Shown: positions 1 through 8,990, counted from the first letter of the stretch. The stretch is DNA of 64,000 bases from an uncultured Opitutales bacterium (GCA_900545715.1 URAJ01000001.1:1-64000); one strand, 5' to 3'. The notes: a model not told the origin generated them from the sequence alone. Translations and numbers: made by a program.

Positions 1-1299
1 TGCGTTCGGACCGAAAGCGCTGTCGGGCTTGTTGCCCACGCGGAAGAGCTTCGGCGGGTTTATCGAAATCGAGGCGTTGTCCACGCGCAAATCCTTTTGC
101 GTCTTGATTTCGCGCTGCCATCCCTCGGCGATTTCCGCGGTTCCGCGCGCGTCGAGGATTTCGCTCTCCGCGTGCTCGAAGGCGTAGACCTCAAAGGGAT
201 AGCGCTGTGACTCCATCCGCGCACTCGCCGCGTACAGCGTCTTCGAGTCCCCGAGAACGGCGGGGCAAAACACGCAGTAGCGCTTCGACTGCGCGCCGCT
301 GCTGTCGTGGGCCTCGTAATAGGCGCGGACGATCTTCACGCGGTTTTCCCCAACATCCTTGTCGGCCATCGAGGCCGACGCGCTCGAACGCGCCTTTTCT
401 CCCCCGCGCGAGCCCGGGAACTTTTTAAGAACTTCGTCGAGAAATTCGGGCTTCCACCGTTCGCTTTCGGCGCGCTCGCGCAGCTGGTTGGGCGAGAGGA
501 ACTCGACGGTGAACACGCACGGCGCGTCCTGTATGCTCTCCACCTCCCTCGGGAAAAATATGTCGCGGCCCACCCGCAGGGCGCGCAGGCGCGCCCGCGA
601 GTATACGGTCGCGGTTTCGTCCCTGTCCGCCGCGCCGAAAGCTTTGCACGCCAACAGGCGCTTTTTTGCCTCCGCCGCAGAGCACCCGAGGATTTCCCCC
701 GCGTCGGAGACGGCTTCGGGCGAGGGTTCTTCGGCGGATTCATCGTCCAGCCACAGCGCTATGTGCCCGCTCGCCTCGGCGAGTTCGGCGGCCGGAACCG
801 AAGATTTTATTTTTGCGCGCTTTTCCTCCCAGTAGACACCCATGGCCGCGAACCCGAACGAGACTCCCCATTGGGCGGCGAGCTTAAAATTCCTGCGCGC
901 GCTCGGCAGGGCGCGCTTCAAATACCAGTCCATGAACTGCTCGGACTCCCCCGCGGCGGCGGGGTCGGCGCCCGACGCGCAGAAAGCCGAAACCTTCGCG
1001 TTGTCGAGCGAGTGCGAGGCGAGCGCGCAAAGCTTGTTCGTTATGTCGTCTATGTTCCACGTGCGCAGGTCGCTTGCGCCCTCCCACGGGAAGGCGGGCG
1101 CGGATTGCGTTCCGTGCTTTTTCCCGTCGCGGCTGCGTCCGGGCCAGTCGCAAAAGCGCTCCCTGTGGCATCGCTCGGAGTACTGGTAGTTGGCGTCCAA
1201 CTTGCTCGACAAATCCTCGAACAGCCCCGCCAGGTCTTCGACGGGCGGCGCGTCGGAGCTTTGCAGCAAATCGTATCTATTGGACTGCGAATCTTCCAT
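1..1299 (-). CDS. Phage portal protein, partial (C-terminus beyond left edge)
   Basis: Reading leftward from an ATG at 1299-1297, 433 codons stay open to position 1, so the gene is cut by the edge and its stop is not seen. The N-terminal part holds a PWEGASDLR motif (about residue 70), the PW(E/P)GASD signature seen in P22-like and related portal proteins that form the dodecameric head-tail connector for DNA entry and exit. Further on, FEHAESEI and KTQKDLRVDN resemble the portal core. The gene is divergent from the terminase genes, with 129 bp between starts. The antisense frame contains a long spurious open frame because of the high GC. Portal identity is fairly sure; the subfamily is not. 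Confidence 0.8.
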   Translation of the reverse strand, partial: MEDSQSNRYDLLQSSDAPPVEDLAGLFEDLSSKLDANYQYSERCHRERFCDWPGRSRDGKKHGTQSAPAFPWEGASDLRTWNIDDITNKLCALASHSLDNAKVSAFCASGADPAAAGESEQFMDWYLKRALPSARRNFKLAAQWGVSFGFAAMGVYWEEKRAKIKSSVPAAELAEASGHIALWLDDESAEEPSPEAVSDAGEILGCSAAEAKKRLLACKAFGAADRDETATVYSRARLRALRVGRDIFFPREVESIQDAPCVFTVEFLSPNQLRERAESERWKPEFLDEVLKKFPGSRGGEKARSSASASMADKDVGENRVKIVRAYYEAHDSSGAQSKRYCVFCPAVLGDSKTLYAASARMESQRYPFEVYAFEHAESEILDARGTAEIAEGWQREIKTQKDLRVDNASISINPPKLFRVGNKPDSAFGPNA

Positions 1300-1344
1300 A
1301 ATTCCACGATAACACGCGCGTCGGGCGCCCGGCCGGAAAAGGTT

Positions 1345-1382
1345 TTCCCGAAAGTTCCCGAAAGTTCGCGAACTTTCGGGAA
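1345..1382. promoter_or_regulatory. Triple TTCCCGAAAG repeat with 28-bp perfect palindrome (candidate operator)
   Basis: TTCCCGAAAG occurs at 1345-1354 and 1355-1364 in direct orientation and inverted at 1373-1382. The last two form a perfect 28-bp palindrome at 1355-1382 centred on TTCGCGAA. It lies in the 129-bp gap between the divergent portal and terminase genes, so it is well placed to bind a dimeric regulator controlling both late transcripts. A terminase-protein or packaging (cos/pac) recognition site is the main alternative. Confidence 0.6.
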
Positions 1383-1392
1383 AACTCCGCCG

Positions 1393-1421
1393 TTGACATT
1401 CCGCGCGCACGCGCGAATTTG
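1393..1421 (+). promoter_or_regulatory. Possible promoter for terminase genes
   Basis: A consensus TTGACA (1393-1398) follows the palindrome; an AT-rich GAATTT (1415-1420) is the best candidate -10, with a 16-bp spacer. The -10 match is poor and the start codon at 1429 would leave almost no leader, so either the mRNA is nearly leaderless or translation starts at a later ATG (1456). Confidence 0.3.
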
Positions 1422-1428
1422 CGCTTTC

Positions 1429-1974
1429 ATGGAAACCACCGAGCAAAACTTCCAGATGGAAATCTTTTCCCCCACGGAGCTGAACGACTGCATCGTCGAG
1501 CCCGAAGCCATGTCCAGAATCAGGAGCGACGAGCAGGCTGGCAGGTACACTGCGGGAAGGCTGCGCAAGTTAAAGCCGGCACTCTACAATTCCGCGCGCG
1601 CGCTGCTTTCGGCGGGGATGCCCATGTGCGACATCGCGCGCATACTCGGCGTCCACTTTTACACGGTTTCCGCGATAGCCGAGTCCGAGGCGGATTTTAT
1701 CGCCAAAGCCAAGGAGTCCCTGGCAAAAAAGGCGTTCGCGATTTCGGCGGTCGCGCTCGAAAAGGTGATGGAAGCGATGCCGAAGATTTCGATCTCGAAG
1801 CCGGAAGACGTCTACAAAGTAGCCCTCACTGCGGCAAATCTAGTGGACAAGGGGCAGCTCCTCTCGGGAGGGGCCACGCAGAGGGTCGAAACGCGCGAGA
1901 CCAAAACGTACTCCAGCGCGGAAGACTTCGAGGCGGACGTCTGGGACGCCGACGCGGAAATTGTCGGAGAGTAG
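1429..1974 (+). CDS. Phage terminase small subunit (putative)
   Basis: The 181-residue product lies directly before the large terminase gene. Residues about 60-85 (ALLSAGMPMCDIARILGV, then HFYTVSAIAE) read as a helix-turn-helix, as expected for the DNA-recognition subunit that selects the packaging start. The following helical part (ESLAKKAFAISAVALEKVMEAM) fits the oligomerisation region of small terminases. The reading frame is open upstream to 307, but that part is antisense to the portal gene, so the ATG at 1429 is taken; no Shine-Dalgarno sequence precedes it. The family call rests on position plus the HTH-like segment. Confidence 0.65.
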   Translation: METTEQNFQMEIFSPTELNDCIVEPEAMSRIRSDEQAGRYTAGRLRKLKPALYNSARALLSAGMPMCDIARILGVHFYTVSAIAESEADFIAKAKESLAKKAFAISAVALEKVMEAMPKISISKPEDVYKVALTAANLVDKGQLLSGGATQRVETRETKTYSSAEDFEADVWDADAEIVGE

Positions 1975-1977
1975 GCC

Positions 1978-3756
1978 GTGGAACTGGTAAGGCCCATAAA
2001 ACCGAAGCATCCGATATTCACCGTGCCGCGCGGCGAAAAACTGCGGGAGCTGCTGGAAAAGCTCGGAGAGGCGGAGTTCAACCGCCGCATGGAGCTGCGC
2101 AACAGAAAGGTTGAAGCCGCCGAGCTCGACCCGTACCGCTGCGGGGTGAGGCTGTCAGCGTGGAAGCTCGTCGAGGAGCGGTTGAAAACCGACAAGATGG
2201 TGATAGTGCTCGGCGGAAACCAGAGCTCGAAGTCGGAGCTCGGCGCATATCTGTCCACGCGCGCGCTGATGGAAAAGCAGTGGTGGCGGGGCGGCGACAC
2301 GCCCGTAAAAATAGCGTGCATGCACACCTCGAACGATTCGAGCGTCCGCCAGCAGCAGAAATACATCCACAAATACCTTCCTCCCGAACTGCGCGACATC
2401 GGCAAGATAGGCAGGGTGACCAACATTTGCTACACGCAGAAGAACGGTTTTTCCGACAACGCTTTCGTGACGCCGGACGGCGACGAATGCGCGTTTTTCA
2501 ACTACCAGCAGGAAATCGACGTCATCGAGGGCTACACGCTCGACTGGATATGGGCGGACGAGCTGCTGAACGGCGAATGGCTGAAAACGCTCCCGTTCAG
2601 GACGATGGCGCTGAACGGGCGGATTCTCGTCACCGTCACGCTCGTGCACGGCATGATAGGCGCGATAAAGGAAGTCCTCGACGCCTGCGAAATCGTCAAG
2701 ACCGCGCCCGTAGACCCGAGCCTGTTTTCCGACGTGACGCCCGAAAGCGCGCTCGCCAGGGGCTGCCCGCCGGGGCAAGTGCCGGTTCTTGCGGTTGACG
2801 GCAGGGGCAAGCGGAGCGTGATATGGATGCACACCCAGAACAACCCCTTCACGCCGCGCGCCAACCTCATGGAAATCGTCAGCGGAAAGCCGCGCGAGTT
2901 CGTGCTGATCCGCGCCTACGGGTATTGCGAATCCACCGCGACGAGCGCGTTTCCCAAGTTTTCCGAATCCGTCCACGTCATAAGCGCGGAAAAATTCCGG
3001 AAATACATTTCGGAGCGCGAATACACGCTGTACATGTCAGCCGACCCCGGCGGCGCAAAGCCGTGGTTCGTGAAATATTACGCAGTCACGGACGACGGCT
3101 GCAAATTTCTCCTGTACGAAAGCCCCGATTTCGAGGAGTTCGGCGCGTGGGCGGAGCCGCCGGACAAAGACACTCCCAAGCCGAAGTGGAAGCGCGGGCC
3201 CGCCCACGGCGCATACGCGGGCGCGGGAATTATTTCGCTCAAAAGGCTGTTCAAGGAGTTTGAAACGCGCAAGCTCCCGAAGATCCTCGGATTGCCGGAG
3301 GGTGCGTCCGCCGAGATATTCGAGCGCTACATAGACCCGCGCATGGGCGCGATGACGGTCCCGGGGGAGGAAAACGACACGTCTTTCATCTCGCTCATGG
3401 AGGAGGAGCAGACCGACGCCGAAGGCAACGTCACGGGCGAAAGCGTCCTGTTCACGGCGGCGTACTCCGGCGCGAGCGGGCACGGCGGAAGCCCCATAGA
3501 GGCGAGCGTCGAAATCATAAACACCCAGCTCGACTACGACCCGCGCGAGCCTGTAAGCCGCTCGAACATGCCCAAATTTTACATGCTCGACACATGCCGG
3601 CAGTCGATAACCGCGTACAAAAACTTCTCGTGCGCCAACTCGCGCGAATGCCCGCTCAAAGACATCATAGACCCCGACAGGTACTTTTTCAACATGGATC
3701 CCCGCCACATATCAAAATCCGACATGCGCGCGGAATCCGCAACCGCAGGATACTGA
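1978..3756 (+). CDS. Phage terminase large subunit (packaging ATPase-nuclease)
   Basis: A 592-residue protein starting at GTG, three bases after the small subunit stop. The ATPase domain has a Walker A of the terminase type, GGNQSSKS (79-86), and a Walker B DWIWADE (189-195) whose last acid is the catalytic glutamate. The C-terminal RNase H-like nuclease starts around YMSADPGG (Asp356), the expected first metal ligand. The length fits family members. It powers DNA translocation through the portal into the prohead and cuts the concatemer. Its stop overlaps the next start (TGATG). Confidence 0.92.
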   Translation: MELVRPIKPKHPIFTVPRGEKLRELLEKLGEAEFNRRMELRNRKVEAAELDPYRCGVRLSAWKLVEERLKTDKMVIVLGGNQSSKSELGAYLSTRALMEKQWWRGGDTPVKIACMHTSNDSSVRQQQKYIHKYLPPELRDIGKIGRVTNICYTQKNGFSDNAFVTPDGDECAFFNYQQEIDVIEGYTLDWIWADELLNGEWLKTLPFRTMALNGRILVTVTLVHGMIGAIKEVLDACEIVKTAPVDPSLFSDVTPESALARGCPPGQVPVLAVDGRGKRSVIWMHTQNNPFTPRANLMEIVSGKPREFVLIRAYGYCESTATSAFPKFSESVHVISAEKFRKYISEREYTLYMSADPGGAKPWFVKYYAVTDDGCKFLLYESPDFEEFGAWAEPPDKDTPKPKWKRGPAHGAYAGAGIISLKRLFKEFETRKLPKILGLPEGASAEIFERYIDPRMGAMTVPGEENDTSFISLMEEEQTDAEGNVTGESVLFTAAYSGASGHGGSPIEASVEIINTQLDYDPREPVSRSNMPKFYMLDTCRQSITAYKNFSCANSRECPLKDIIDPDRYFFNMDPRHISKSDMRAESATAGY

Positions 3757-4328
3757 TGAAGACCATAAACGACAAAAAACTCGACGCCGCCGCGCGTAAG
3801 CCGAGGAGCGGGCCGGTCAGCCGCGCCGACCTTGCACTTGAAATCGAAGCCTCGGAGGAAGAAATCCGCAAATGCGAAACCGCCGCGATTGAAAAGCTGC
3901 GCGGGAACGCCAACCCGCCGGAGATTTCCGCAGAGGCGCTGGCAAATATGTCCGACGCCGAATTTGAAGAGGCCGTAAACTCGAAAATAAGCGCAGCCCG
4001 CCTGCGCGAGCTCGCTCTCAACCCCCTCCTGCCGGAGGGCCGCCTCGCCAGAATCCGCTCGGCGCTCGATTTTTTGGACGGCAAACTTACCGAGGAGGAG
4101 CTGTGGGCGGAGCTGCGCGGAGCGCGGGCCGAATCCAGGGTTCTCTCCGTCCCTCCGAACCCCATGTTCAGAAGGGTGGCGGTGCGCGTTGAAACGCCAA
4201 ACCACACTTACAATCTCGCGGGAACGTTAAGGCTTCCGCAGAGGCGCACGCAATCCCTGCGCCCTGGCGCCCGAATACAAGTGATATTTTCGGAAACCTT
4301 CCAGGAGTTTGAATGCGCGGCTGAATGA
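3756..4328 (+). CDS. Hypothetical phage protein downstream of terminase
   Basis: Starts at the ATG that overlaps the terminase stop (TGATG), so translational coupling is likely. The 190-residue product is acidic and helical in its first two thirds (LALEIEASEEEIRKCETAAI and EELWAELRGARAES suggest coiled coil) and ends with a beta-rich stretch with aromatic residues. No known domain is recognised. Its place at the end of the packaging operon and before a strong terminator suggests a packaging or head accessory role, but this is position only. Confidence 0.7.
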   Translation: MKTINDKKLDAAARKPRSGPVSRADLALEIEASEEEIRKCETAAIEKLRGNANPPEISAEALANMSDAEFEEAVNSKISAARLRELALNPLLPEGRLARIRSALDFLDGKLTEEELWAELRGARAESRVLSVPPNPMFRRVAVRVETPNHTYNLAGTLRLPQRRTQSLRPGARIQVIFSETFQEFECAAE

Positions 4329-4330
4329 CA

Positions 4331-4363
4331 AAAAAAAAGCGGGGGACAACCCCGCTTTTTTTT
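4331..4363. terminator. Bidirectional rho-independent terminator
   Basis: AAAAAAAA, GCGGGG, short loop, CCCCGC, TTTTTTTT. Perfect GC stem flanked by A and T tracts, so it can end both the rightward terminase operon and the leftward early operon that converge here. Confidence 0.9.
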
Positions 4364-4412
4364 ACCCGCCCGCGCCACGCATTTTCCAAGGCGGATTGTT
4401 TCGCTCAATCAT

Positions 4413-4652
4413 TCACCCCGCCGCCCCCTTCAGAATCGCGTCGCATTTATTTATAAGCTTGGCGACAACAATATGCGAAAGGCTATAACAACCAACTTGC
4501 TTATCTATGCTCCTTAAAAACAACCTTATCATCTCGATTTCCTCACGCGTAAACGCAATCGGCACATAGTACTGCGTACTTCCGACTTTCCCTTCTATTA
4601 TGCAGGGCGCCCCGCACATCGGGCAGTTTGTCCTTTCAAATTCTTCGCTCAT
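4413..4652 (-). CDS. Small protein with zinc-ribbon-like CPMCGAPC motif
   Basis: 79 residues from the ATG at 4652, which overlaps the preceding gene's stop by ATGA; GGGAAG upstream serves as ribosome binding site. A longer reading frame to 4712 is antecedent coding of the neighbour and is not used. Residues 10-17 (CPMCGAPC) carry two CxxC-like spacings typical of a small metal-binding knuckle; two more Cys occur later but are less clearly paired. The C-terminal half is helical. It is the last gene of the early operon. Function unknown. Confidence 0.7.
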   Translation of the reverse strand: MSEEFERTNCPMCGAPCIIEGKVGSTQYYVPIAFTREEIEMIRLFLRSIDKQVGCYSLSHIVVAKLINKCDAILKGAAG

Positions 4653-4954
4653 TTCTTCCCGCTTTCTTTTATAGGAAAAATCTGCACAAGCATTGAGAGG
4701 CTTTTTCTGCAAGACGATTGACGCCCATTCACATGCCTATCTATGCGCTCCATTTCATCTTTTGTGAATACACCCAGATCCTCCAATGAATGGCAAAAAC
4801 CAGACCCATACGCCTGCGCCCAATTTTCATAAATATCTAATACTTGTCGGCATACACACTTAGAAAATTCCCTCGAAGCGCTATCATGAGAGGCCTCGTA
4901 GTCAAAAGCTTCTTTTATTTTTTGGGCGATTTCACCCCATGTTGCCTCTTTCAT
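4649..4954 (-). CDS. Hypothetical phage protein (helical, about 101 aa)
   Basis: Starts at the ATG at 4954 with an excellent GGAGGTGA upstream; ATGA overlaps on both sides tie it to its neighbours. The sequence begins [20 protein letters not shown] and is mainly helical with scattered cysteines (CVCRQ, GFCHS). A longer frame to 5008 would only read into the ASCH gene. No family is recognised; the operon context makes it a phage early gene. Confidence 0.7.
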   Translation of the reverse strand: MKEATWGEIAQKIKEAFDYEASHDSASREFSKCVCRQVLDIYENWAQAYGSGFCHSLEDLGVFTKDEMERIDRHVNGRQSSCRKSLSMLVQIFPIKESGKK

Positions 4955-5436
4955 TTCTTCACCTCCAAAACTTTGAATCCTATCGCCATAACTACGGGAT
5001 TCTCCCATTTCATCTCGGGATTGATTTTTTCAAAGTAGTCGAGAAATTCCCGCTTGTTTTCAAAGCCCTCTCTTAGCGCGTCGGCTTCGCTCACATAGCG
5101 CAACAGTTCGCGTTTCAGCTCCGTGATTTCAAGCTGGATTCGCGAAAGGCTACGCGGCATAAAGATTGACGGCTTCCAGAGTGGAAGCTGCGTTTTCTTG
5201 GAACATTCTACGGCGTAATCAAATCCTATTTCCAGCAGATTAGGATCTGTCGCCTGATAAATAATTTTTTTATGCCCATCTTTCCTGGTAGCTACAAGAT
5301 AAGTCTCCCGCACCCATAGCCTGTCGCCAACTTTCCACTTGTCGAAGCGCGGTTTGTAAACACGCCGCGTCATGGTTTTTCGCCCGTCGAGAATAGCCCG
5401 CACCATCGGGCTTGAAAAAAGTATCGGCCTATCCAT
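4951..5436 (-). CDS. ASCH/PUA-like domain phage protein
   Basis: 161 residues from [20 protein letters not shown]. This opening, followed by TMTRRVYKP and the [13 protein letters not shown] segment, is the usual signature of phage ASCH-domain proteins, a PUA-like beta-barrel fold thought to bind RNA or modified nucleotides. The C-terminal half contains a helical stretch ([18 protein letters not shown]) and ends at an ATGA overlap with the next gene. Start chosen at the ATG within the pentapeptide gene's end (8-bp overlap); upstream codons are antecedent coding. The biochemical role in phages is not established. Confidence 0.75.
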   Translation of the reverse strand: MDRPILFSSPMVRAILDGRKTMTRRVYKPRFDKWKVGDRLWVRETYLVATRKDGHKKIIYQATDPNLLEIGFDYAVECSKKTQLPLWKPSIFMPRSLSRIQLEITELKRELLRYVSEADALREGFENKREFLDYFEKINPEMKWENPVVMAIGFKVLEVKK

Positions 5437-6181
5437 TTTGCGCTTTCTCCTCATTCGCCGCCGCGACTGCTTTAAAGAAAGCAATCGCCGCTTCATATTC
5501 CTTTCGATAAACGTTATTTTCATCGGGGTAAGTTTCGCGGATTTTCGCGACCCACTCTTCAAAAGTTCCACGGAAGCACCCGCACCACACCATATTTTTT
5601 GTGGCGTTGTAGATCGTGCCACGTTTCCTGGAGCCTATGCGGTCGACGCAAATGACATGTCCGTCAATATAAGCGTACCTTATGTCCGCGGTATCTACGC
5701 CGTTTAGATCTACGCCATAAAGTCTTGCGTAGGCAAGGTTTGCACTATTTAGAGATGCGTTTTTCAACTTTGCATTGTCAAGAAGCGCACAAGTTAGATC
5801 CGCAACGTCAAGGTTTGCCCAAGATAAGTTTGCGTTGCGAAGATCCGCCTGGGCAAGATGCGCTTTGAAAAGTCTCGCACGGAAAAGATTTACGCCATTA
5901 AGATTTGCATCGAATAGATCTGCTCGGTCGAGATTTACGCCCATTAGATTTGCCCCGCGAAGGTCTGCACGCCATAGTTCTGCTCTACTTAGATTTGCGC
6001 AGCTTAGGCCTGCTCCGCGAAGGTCTGCATTGCTTAGGTCTGCCCAGCGAAGGTCTGCGTTGCTTAGGTTTGCTCCGCGAAGATCTCCTTGGGAAAAGTC
6101 CGCGCGCCGTCCATCCCCATAGCCTTTAAGCCAACGCTCGTGCAAGCGCAAAACTTTTTTTAAATCAATACTCTCGTCCAT
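5429..6181 (-). CDS. Pentapeptide-repeat protein
   Basis: 250 residues. About residues 25-160 consist of A(D/N)LxX repeats (for example [20 protein letters not shown]), which fold as a right-handed quadrilateral beta-helix. The C-terminal part ([20 protein letters not shown] and onward) is the module commonly joined to such repeats in phage proteins. In other systems pentapeptide proteins mimic DNA (gyrase protection), but no evidence favours that here. Start taken at the ATG at 6181 with AAAGGCG upstream; it overlaps the previous gene by 17 bp. The repetitive antisense strand yields spurious serine/arginine-rich frames. Confidence 0.85.
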   Translation of the reverse strand: MDESIDLKKVLRLHERWLKGYGDGRRADFSQGDLRGANLSNADLRWADLSNADLRGAGLSCANLSRAELWRADLRGANLMGVNLDRADLFDANLNGVNLFRARLFKAHLAQADLRNANLSWANLDVADLTCALLDNAKLKNASLNSANLAYARLYGVDLNGVDTADIRYAYIDGHVICVDRIGSRKRGTIYNATKNMVWCGCFRGTFEEWVAKIRETYPDENNVYRKEYEAAIAFFKAVAAANEEKAQNG

Positions 6182-6422
6182 CGCCTTTTCTTTCGTTTTC
6201 CACCCAGCATTCCCATCCGCTGCCGTCGGACTTCTTGCGGGAATGTCCCGCAAGTCCGAGCGTTCGCGCGGCGAGATAAAAAGCCTTTACGTCGGAAGGA
6301 CTGCCGAAAAGCACGGACTCCTCCGCGTCTCGGCACGATTTCACAATCTCGGCCATTTTCTCGGCCGCCGTTATTTTCGGCGACGGCAGCGGAGAGCGCG
6401 CCACATTGTCAAAACGGAACAT
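6165..6422 (-). CDS. Hypothetical phage protein (85 aa)
   Basis: ATG at 6422 is preceded by a purine-rich GGAGGGGAGG and overlaps the 3' end of ssb by 14 bp. The product begins MFRFDNVARSPLPSPKITAA, has a helical middle (DAEESVLFGSPSDVKAFYLA) and a charged tail. It overlaps the pentapeptide gene start. No family recognised; overlaps and RBS support a real gene. Confidence 0.7.
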   Translation of the reverse strand: MFRFDNVARSPLPSPKITAAEKMAEIVKSCRDAEESVLFGSPSDVKAFYLAARTLGLAGHSRKKSDGSGWECWVENERKGDGREY

Positions 6423-6798
6423 ATCCGGCCTCCCCTCCTTCGGACGGCTCCGCCCTTCCCCGCGCCGCGCGCTCCTCGTCTATTGGCGGCGGTCCCTCGC
6501 GCCTCGCCCCGCCGACAAATTGCGCGCGGATTACATCGCAATACGTATGCGAAAGCTTGTCTTTCTCCGAAACGTATTGCGACAATTCGCCCACGACGTA
6601 AATCGGCGAACCCTTTTGCAAAAACTTGCATATATTTTCCGCGGTTTCGCGGTATGCCCTGCACCATAGGAAAGTCGTGTCGTTTTCGCGGAAGCCGTTG
6701 CATGCCACGGTAAACGAGCACGTCGCGACGCCGTTTTTCGTCTGCTCCAAAACGGGCGTTTTCGTGAGATTGCCGAGGGCGTGGACGGACGGCTTCAT
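6409..6798 (-). CDS. ssb: Single-stranded DNA-binding protein
   Basis: 129 residues with an OB fold: NLTKTPVLEQTKNGVATCSF, then FLWCRAYRETAENICKFLQK and GSPIYVVGELSQY match the bacterial/phage SSB core. After residue 100 comes a Pro/Glu/Arg-rich linker and a short tail ending YVPF. This resembles the acidic DxxPF tip that binds partner proteins, but the terminal Asp residues are absent and it is less acidic, so host interactions may differ. It coats single strands during phage replication; the gene lies just after the primase-helicase. ATGA overlap with the upstream small gene. Confidence 0.9.
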   Translation of the reverse strand: MKPSVHALGNLTKTPVLEQTKNGVATCSFTVACNGFRENDTTFLWCRAYRETAENICKFLQKGSPIYVVGELSQYVSEKDKLSHTYCDVIRAQFVGGARREGPPPIDEERAARGRAEPSEGGEAGYVPF

Positions 6799-7010
6799 TT
6801 CGCGTCCTCCTTTCTCCCGTAATGGCTGAACAGCACGGCTTCGGCTACTTCCCGAACCTCCACCTCCACGCCGCGCAGTTCCTCATACCGCCCCGTTTCA
6901 GCATTCCACTCAACGGGGATCAAATCCGCGGCAAGCAGGCGCGCCGTCGGCAAATCGCAGTTGTTCCTCCTCAACAAAAAGAGGCTGTCTCCTATTTTAA
7001 TCTCTATCAT
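6795..7010 (-). CDS. Hypothetical phage protein (71 aa)
   Basis: Short acidic beta-rich protein starting MIEIKIGDSLFLLRRNNCDL, with AAAGGA before its ATG and an ATGA overlap with ssb. It lies between the primase-helicase and ssb genes. No family recognised. Confidence 0.65.
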   Translation of the reverse strand: MIEIKIGDSLFLLRRNNCDLPTARLLAADLIPVEWNAETGRYEELRGVEVEVREVAEAVLFSHYGRKEDAK

Positions 7011-7028
7011 TGCATTTTCCTTTGTTGG

Positions 7029-8990
7029 TTAAAGTTCCGCAAAATCCGGATCCCCCTGCACAAACGCGCGCACCGGCTTGTCGGGCGCGTCCCTGAACTG
7101 CCTGCTCGGCAGGTCGAACCATAGGTTTTTTGCCGGCAGCCTACCCGTGCCCTCGCGCTGTTTTCGCACGTACATCACCGCGTCGTGCAGCTGTTTTACC
7201 TTGTCGTATTGCTCCCAGTCCCCCTCCGCGCGCAAAGCCTCCATGTCCATTTCCTTTTTGACGGTGCGGTATATCACGACCACGTTGTGCGCCAAATCGG
7301 TAATGTGCGCAGAGCCGTTTACATCGTGCTTCCCCGGCGGATCCTTGTCTTCGCGCCTTTTTTCGCTCGGCTTTTTCGAGTGCGCCACCAGAAACAGATG
7401 GCAGCCGTTTTCCATCACGAAATCGCAGAATTTCTGCATGACGGCCTTTTGACCGTCCTTGTCGTCCTCGCCCACGTCACAACACATAAGGCTGTCGACC
7501 ACGAACAGCTTTGCGCCGTATCTGCGGAAGCAGTAGCGGAAAGTTTTGAGCATGTCGTCCACCCGCGCGCGCCCGACATGGTTGTAGAAAAAAATCCTTT
7601 CGTTCAGCCATGCCACGGCGTTTTCAAACAAATTCGGGACTATGTGCCCGTCGCGCTCGAAGTAGTTTCTGCGCCCCGAGCACTGCCGAAACAGCGTCTC
7701 CATCGTCGAGGGAATCGGGACTTCGAGGCTCGCGATGCACGCCGTCTCCCCCTTGGCGCACAGGTTGACGAGCAAATCGTCGAGCCACGCCGTCTTCCCG
7801 TGTCCGGAATATCCGGAAACCACCGTCACTTCGTAGTCGCGTATCTTGAAGTGGTCGCCCAAGTTCCACGGCAGGGGCCTGCCGGCGGCGGCCGACTTTC
7901 CGTCGAGCCTGTCTTTGAGCTGCTGCGCAAATTGAACGGCCCGCGCGAGCTCCTTCGGGTCCCGCGCCTTGGCCTCCGCTATCGCCTCCATGAGCGGGGC
8001 GACATCCCCGTCGCGCGCTATTTCATTCGGATCCTTGTACGGGGCGGGAATTTCCACGAGCTCCGTCCGCTCTACCCCCAGGCGCTGCATGAGCGTATTC
8101 GCCGCGGCCTTGCCCACGTCGTCGGAATCCATGCAAACCTTTACCGTCTCAAACGGCTCCAACCTCTCCCAATCCGTATTTATCCATTCGTTGGCCTTGT
8201 TTTGCTTGCCGTCGGGCCCGTCCGCGTGCGCGCCCTCCGGCACCGACAGCGCGGGGATCCCGAGCATGGCCACCGTCATCGCGTCGATTTCCCCTTCGCA
8301 TATCACGACTTCCCGCGCCTCGTCGGGCATCGCCTGCCATCCGAAGAGCGCGCAAACTCCGCCCTTTTCCTGCGAGCAGCACTTTTTCCCGTTGGGGCGG
8401 TCGAGCGCCAGATACTTGATGTTCAACAGCTCCGCGTCGTCCCCTTTGCCCGAATATATCGGAAACGCCACCGCGTCCACCTCTTTTCCGAACGCGGCAA
8501 ACCATTTTTTGCACGCCTGTACTCGATACTTTTTGAGGATTTCGGGCGAAAGCAGCCGTTCGCCGCATAAATAGTCGTAGGCGCGCGTCCCCCTCTCGAT
8601 TGGATACAGATGTCTCGTCGATATGTAATCGGGCTTTTTTGACGGCTTTTTGACCCAATAGCGCGGTTCCTGGTTGTCGACTATACCCAGCCAATCTTTC
8701 GCAAAGTTCACCGCTGCGGAAAAACTCAAATCCCGTTGAGCCATCACGATGTCTATGAGCGCCCCCTGTTTTCCGGCATACTTGCCCACGGCGACCGCGG
8801 GGGCTCCGTTCTCCACCCAATACCCGCGCTTCGGCCCGTCCACATAGACGATGAAGCTCCTGCCGCCCTTCTTGTCCAGTATGCTTCCGGTGCGCCAATA
8901 CGCGCCTTCGCGCCTGCCGTTCGGCAAAAACTGCATGCAAAACTGCAAGGCCCTTTCGTTTAACTCCGATGTAATTTCCTTCCAAATCAT
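7029..8990 (-). CDS. Phage primase-helicase (TOPRIM + RecA-like, T7 gp4/Twinkle type)
   Basis: 653 residues. A TOPRIM fold spans about 228-291: VVICEGEIDAMTV supplies the catalytic glutamate and CMDSDD the DxD metal site. The RecA/DnaB-type helicase domain follows, with Walker A SGYSGHGKT (392-400) and Walker B LFVVDS (495-500), then VAHSKKP and VNGSAHITDLAHNV, the usual helicase motif 3/4 area. No Cys4 zinc ribbon is seen at the N-terminus, unlike T7 gp4, so primer synthesis from specific sites may be lost or different. It should unwind the fork on the phage genome. It overlaps the initiator gene by ATGA. Confidence 0.9.
   Translation of the reverse strand: MIWKEITSELNERALQFCMQFLPNGRREGAYWRTGSILDKKGGRSFIVYVDGPKRGYWVENGAPAVAVGKYAGKQGALIDIVMAQRDLSFSAAVNFAKDWLGIVDNQEPRYWVKKPSKKPDYISTRHLYPIERGTRAYDYLCGERLLSPEILKKYRVQACKKWFAAFGKEVDAVAFPIYSGKGDDAELLNIKYLALDRPNGKKCCSQEKGGVCALFGWQAMPDEAREVVICEGEIDAMTVAMLGIPALSVPEGAHADGPDGKQNKANEWINTDWERLEPFETVKVCMDSDDVGKAAANTLMQRLGVERTELVEIPAPYKDPNEIARDGDVAPLMEAIAEAKARDPKELARAVQFAQQLKDRLDGKSAAAGRPLPWNLGDHFKIRDYEVTVVSGYSGHGKTAWLDDLLVNLCAKGETACIASLEVPIPSTMETLFRQCSGRRNYFERDGHIVPNLFENAVAWLNERIFFYNHVGRARVDDMLKTFRYCFRRYGAKLFVVDSLMCCDVGEDDKDGQKAVMQKFCDFVMENGCHLFLVAHSKKPSEKRREDKDPPGKHDVNGSAHITDLAHNVVVIYRTVKKEMDMEALRAEGDWEQYDKVKQLHDAVMYVRKQREGTGRLPAKNLWFDLPSRQFRDAPDKPVRAFVQGDPDFAEL

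Noticed and set aside
307..1428. Long plus-strand open frame joined to the terminase small subunit
   Set aside because: It is antisense to the portal gene, has an Arg/Gly/Ala-rich shadow composition and no ribosome site; the portal frame has recognisable motifs.
7185..8570. 461-codon plus-strand frame
   Set aside because: Antisense to the primase-helicase; composition is typical of GC-driven shadow frames.
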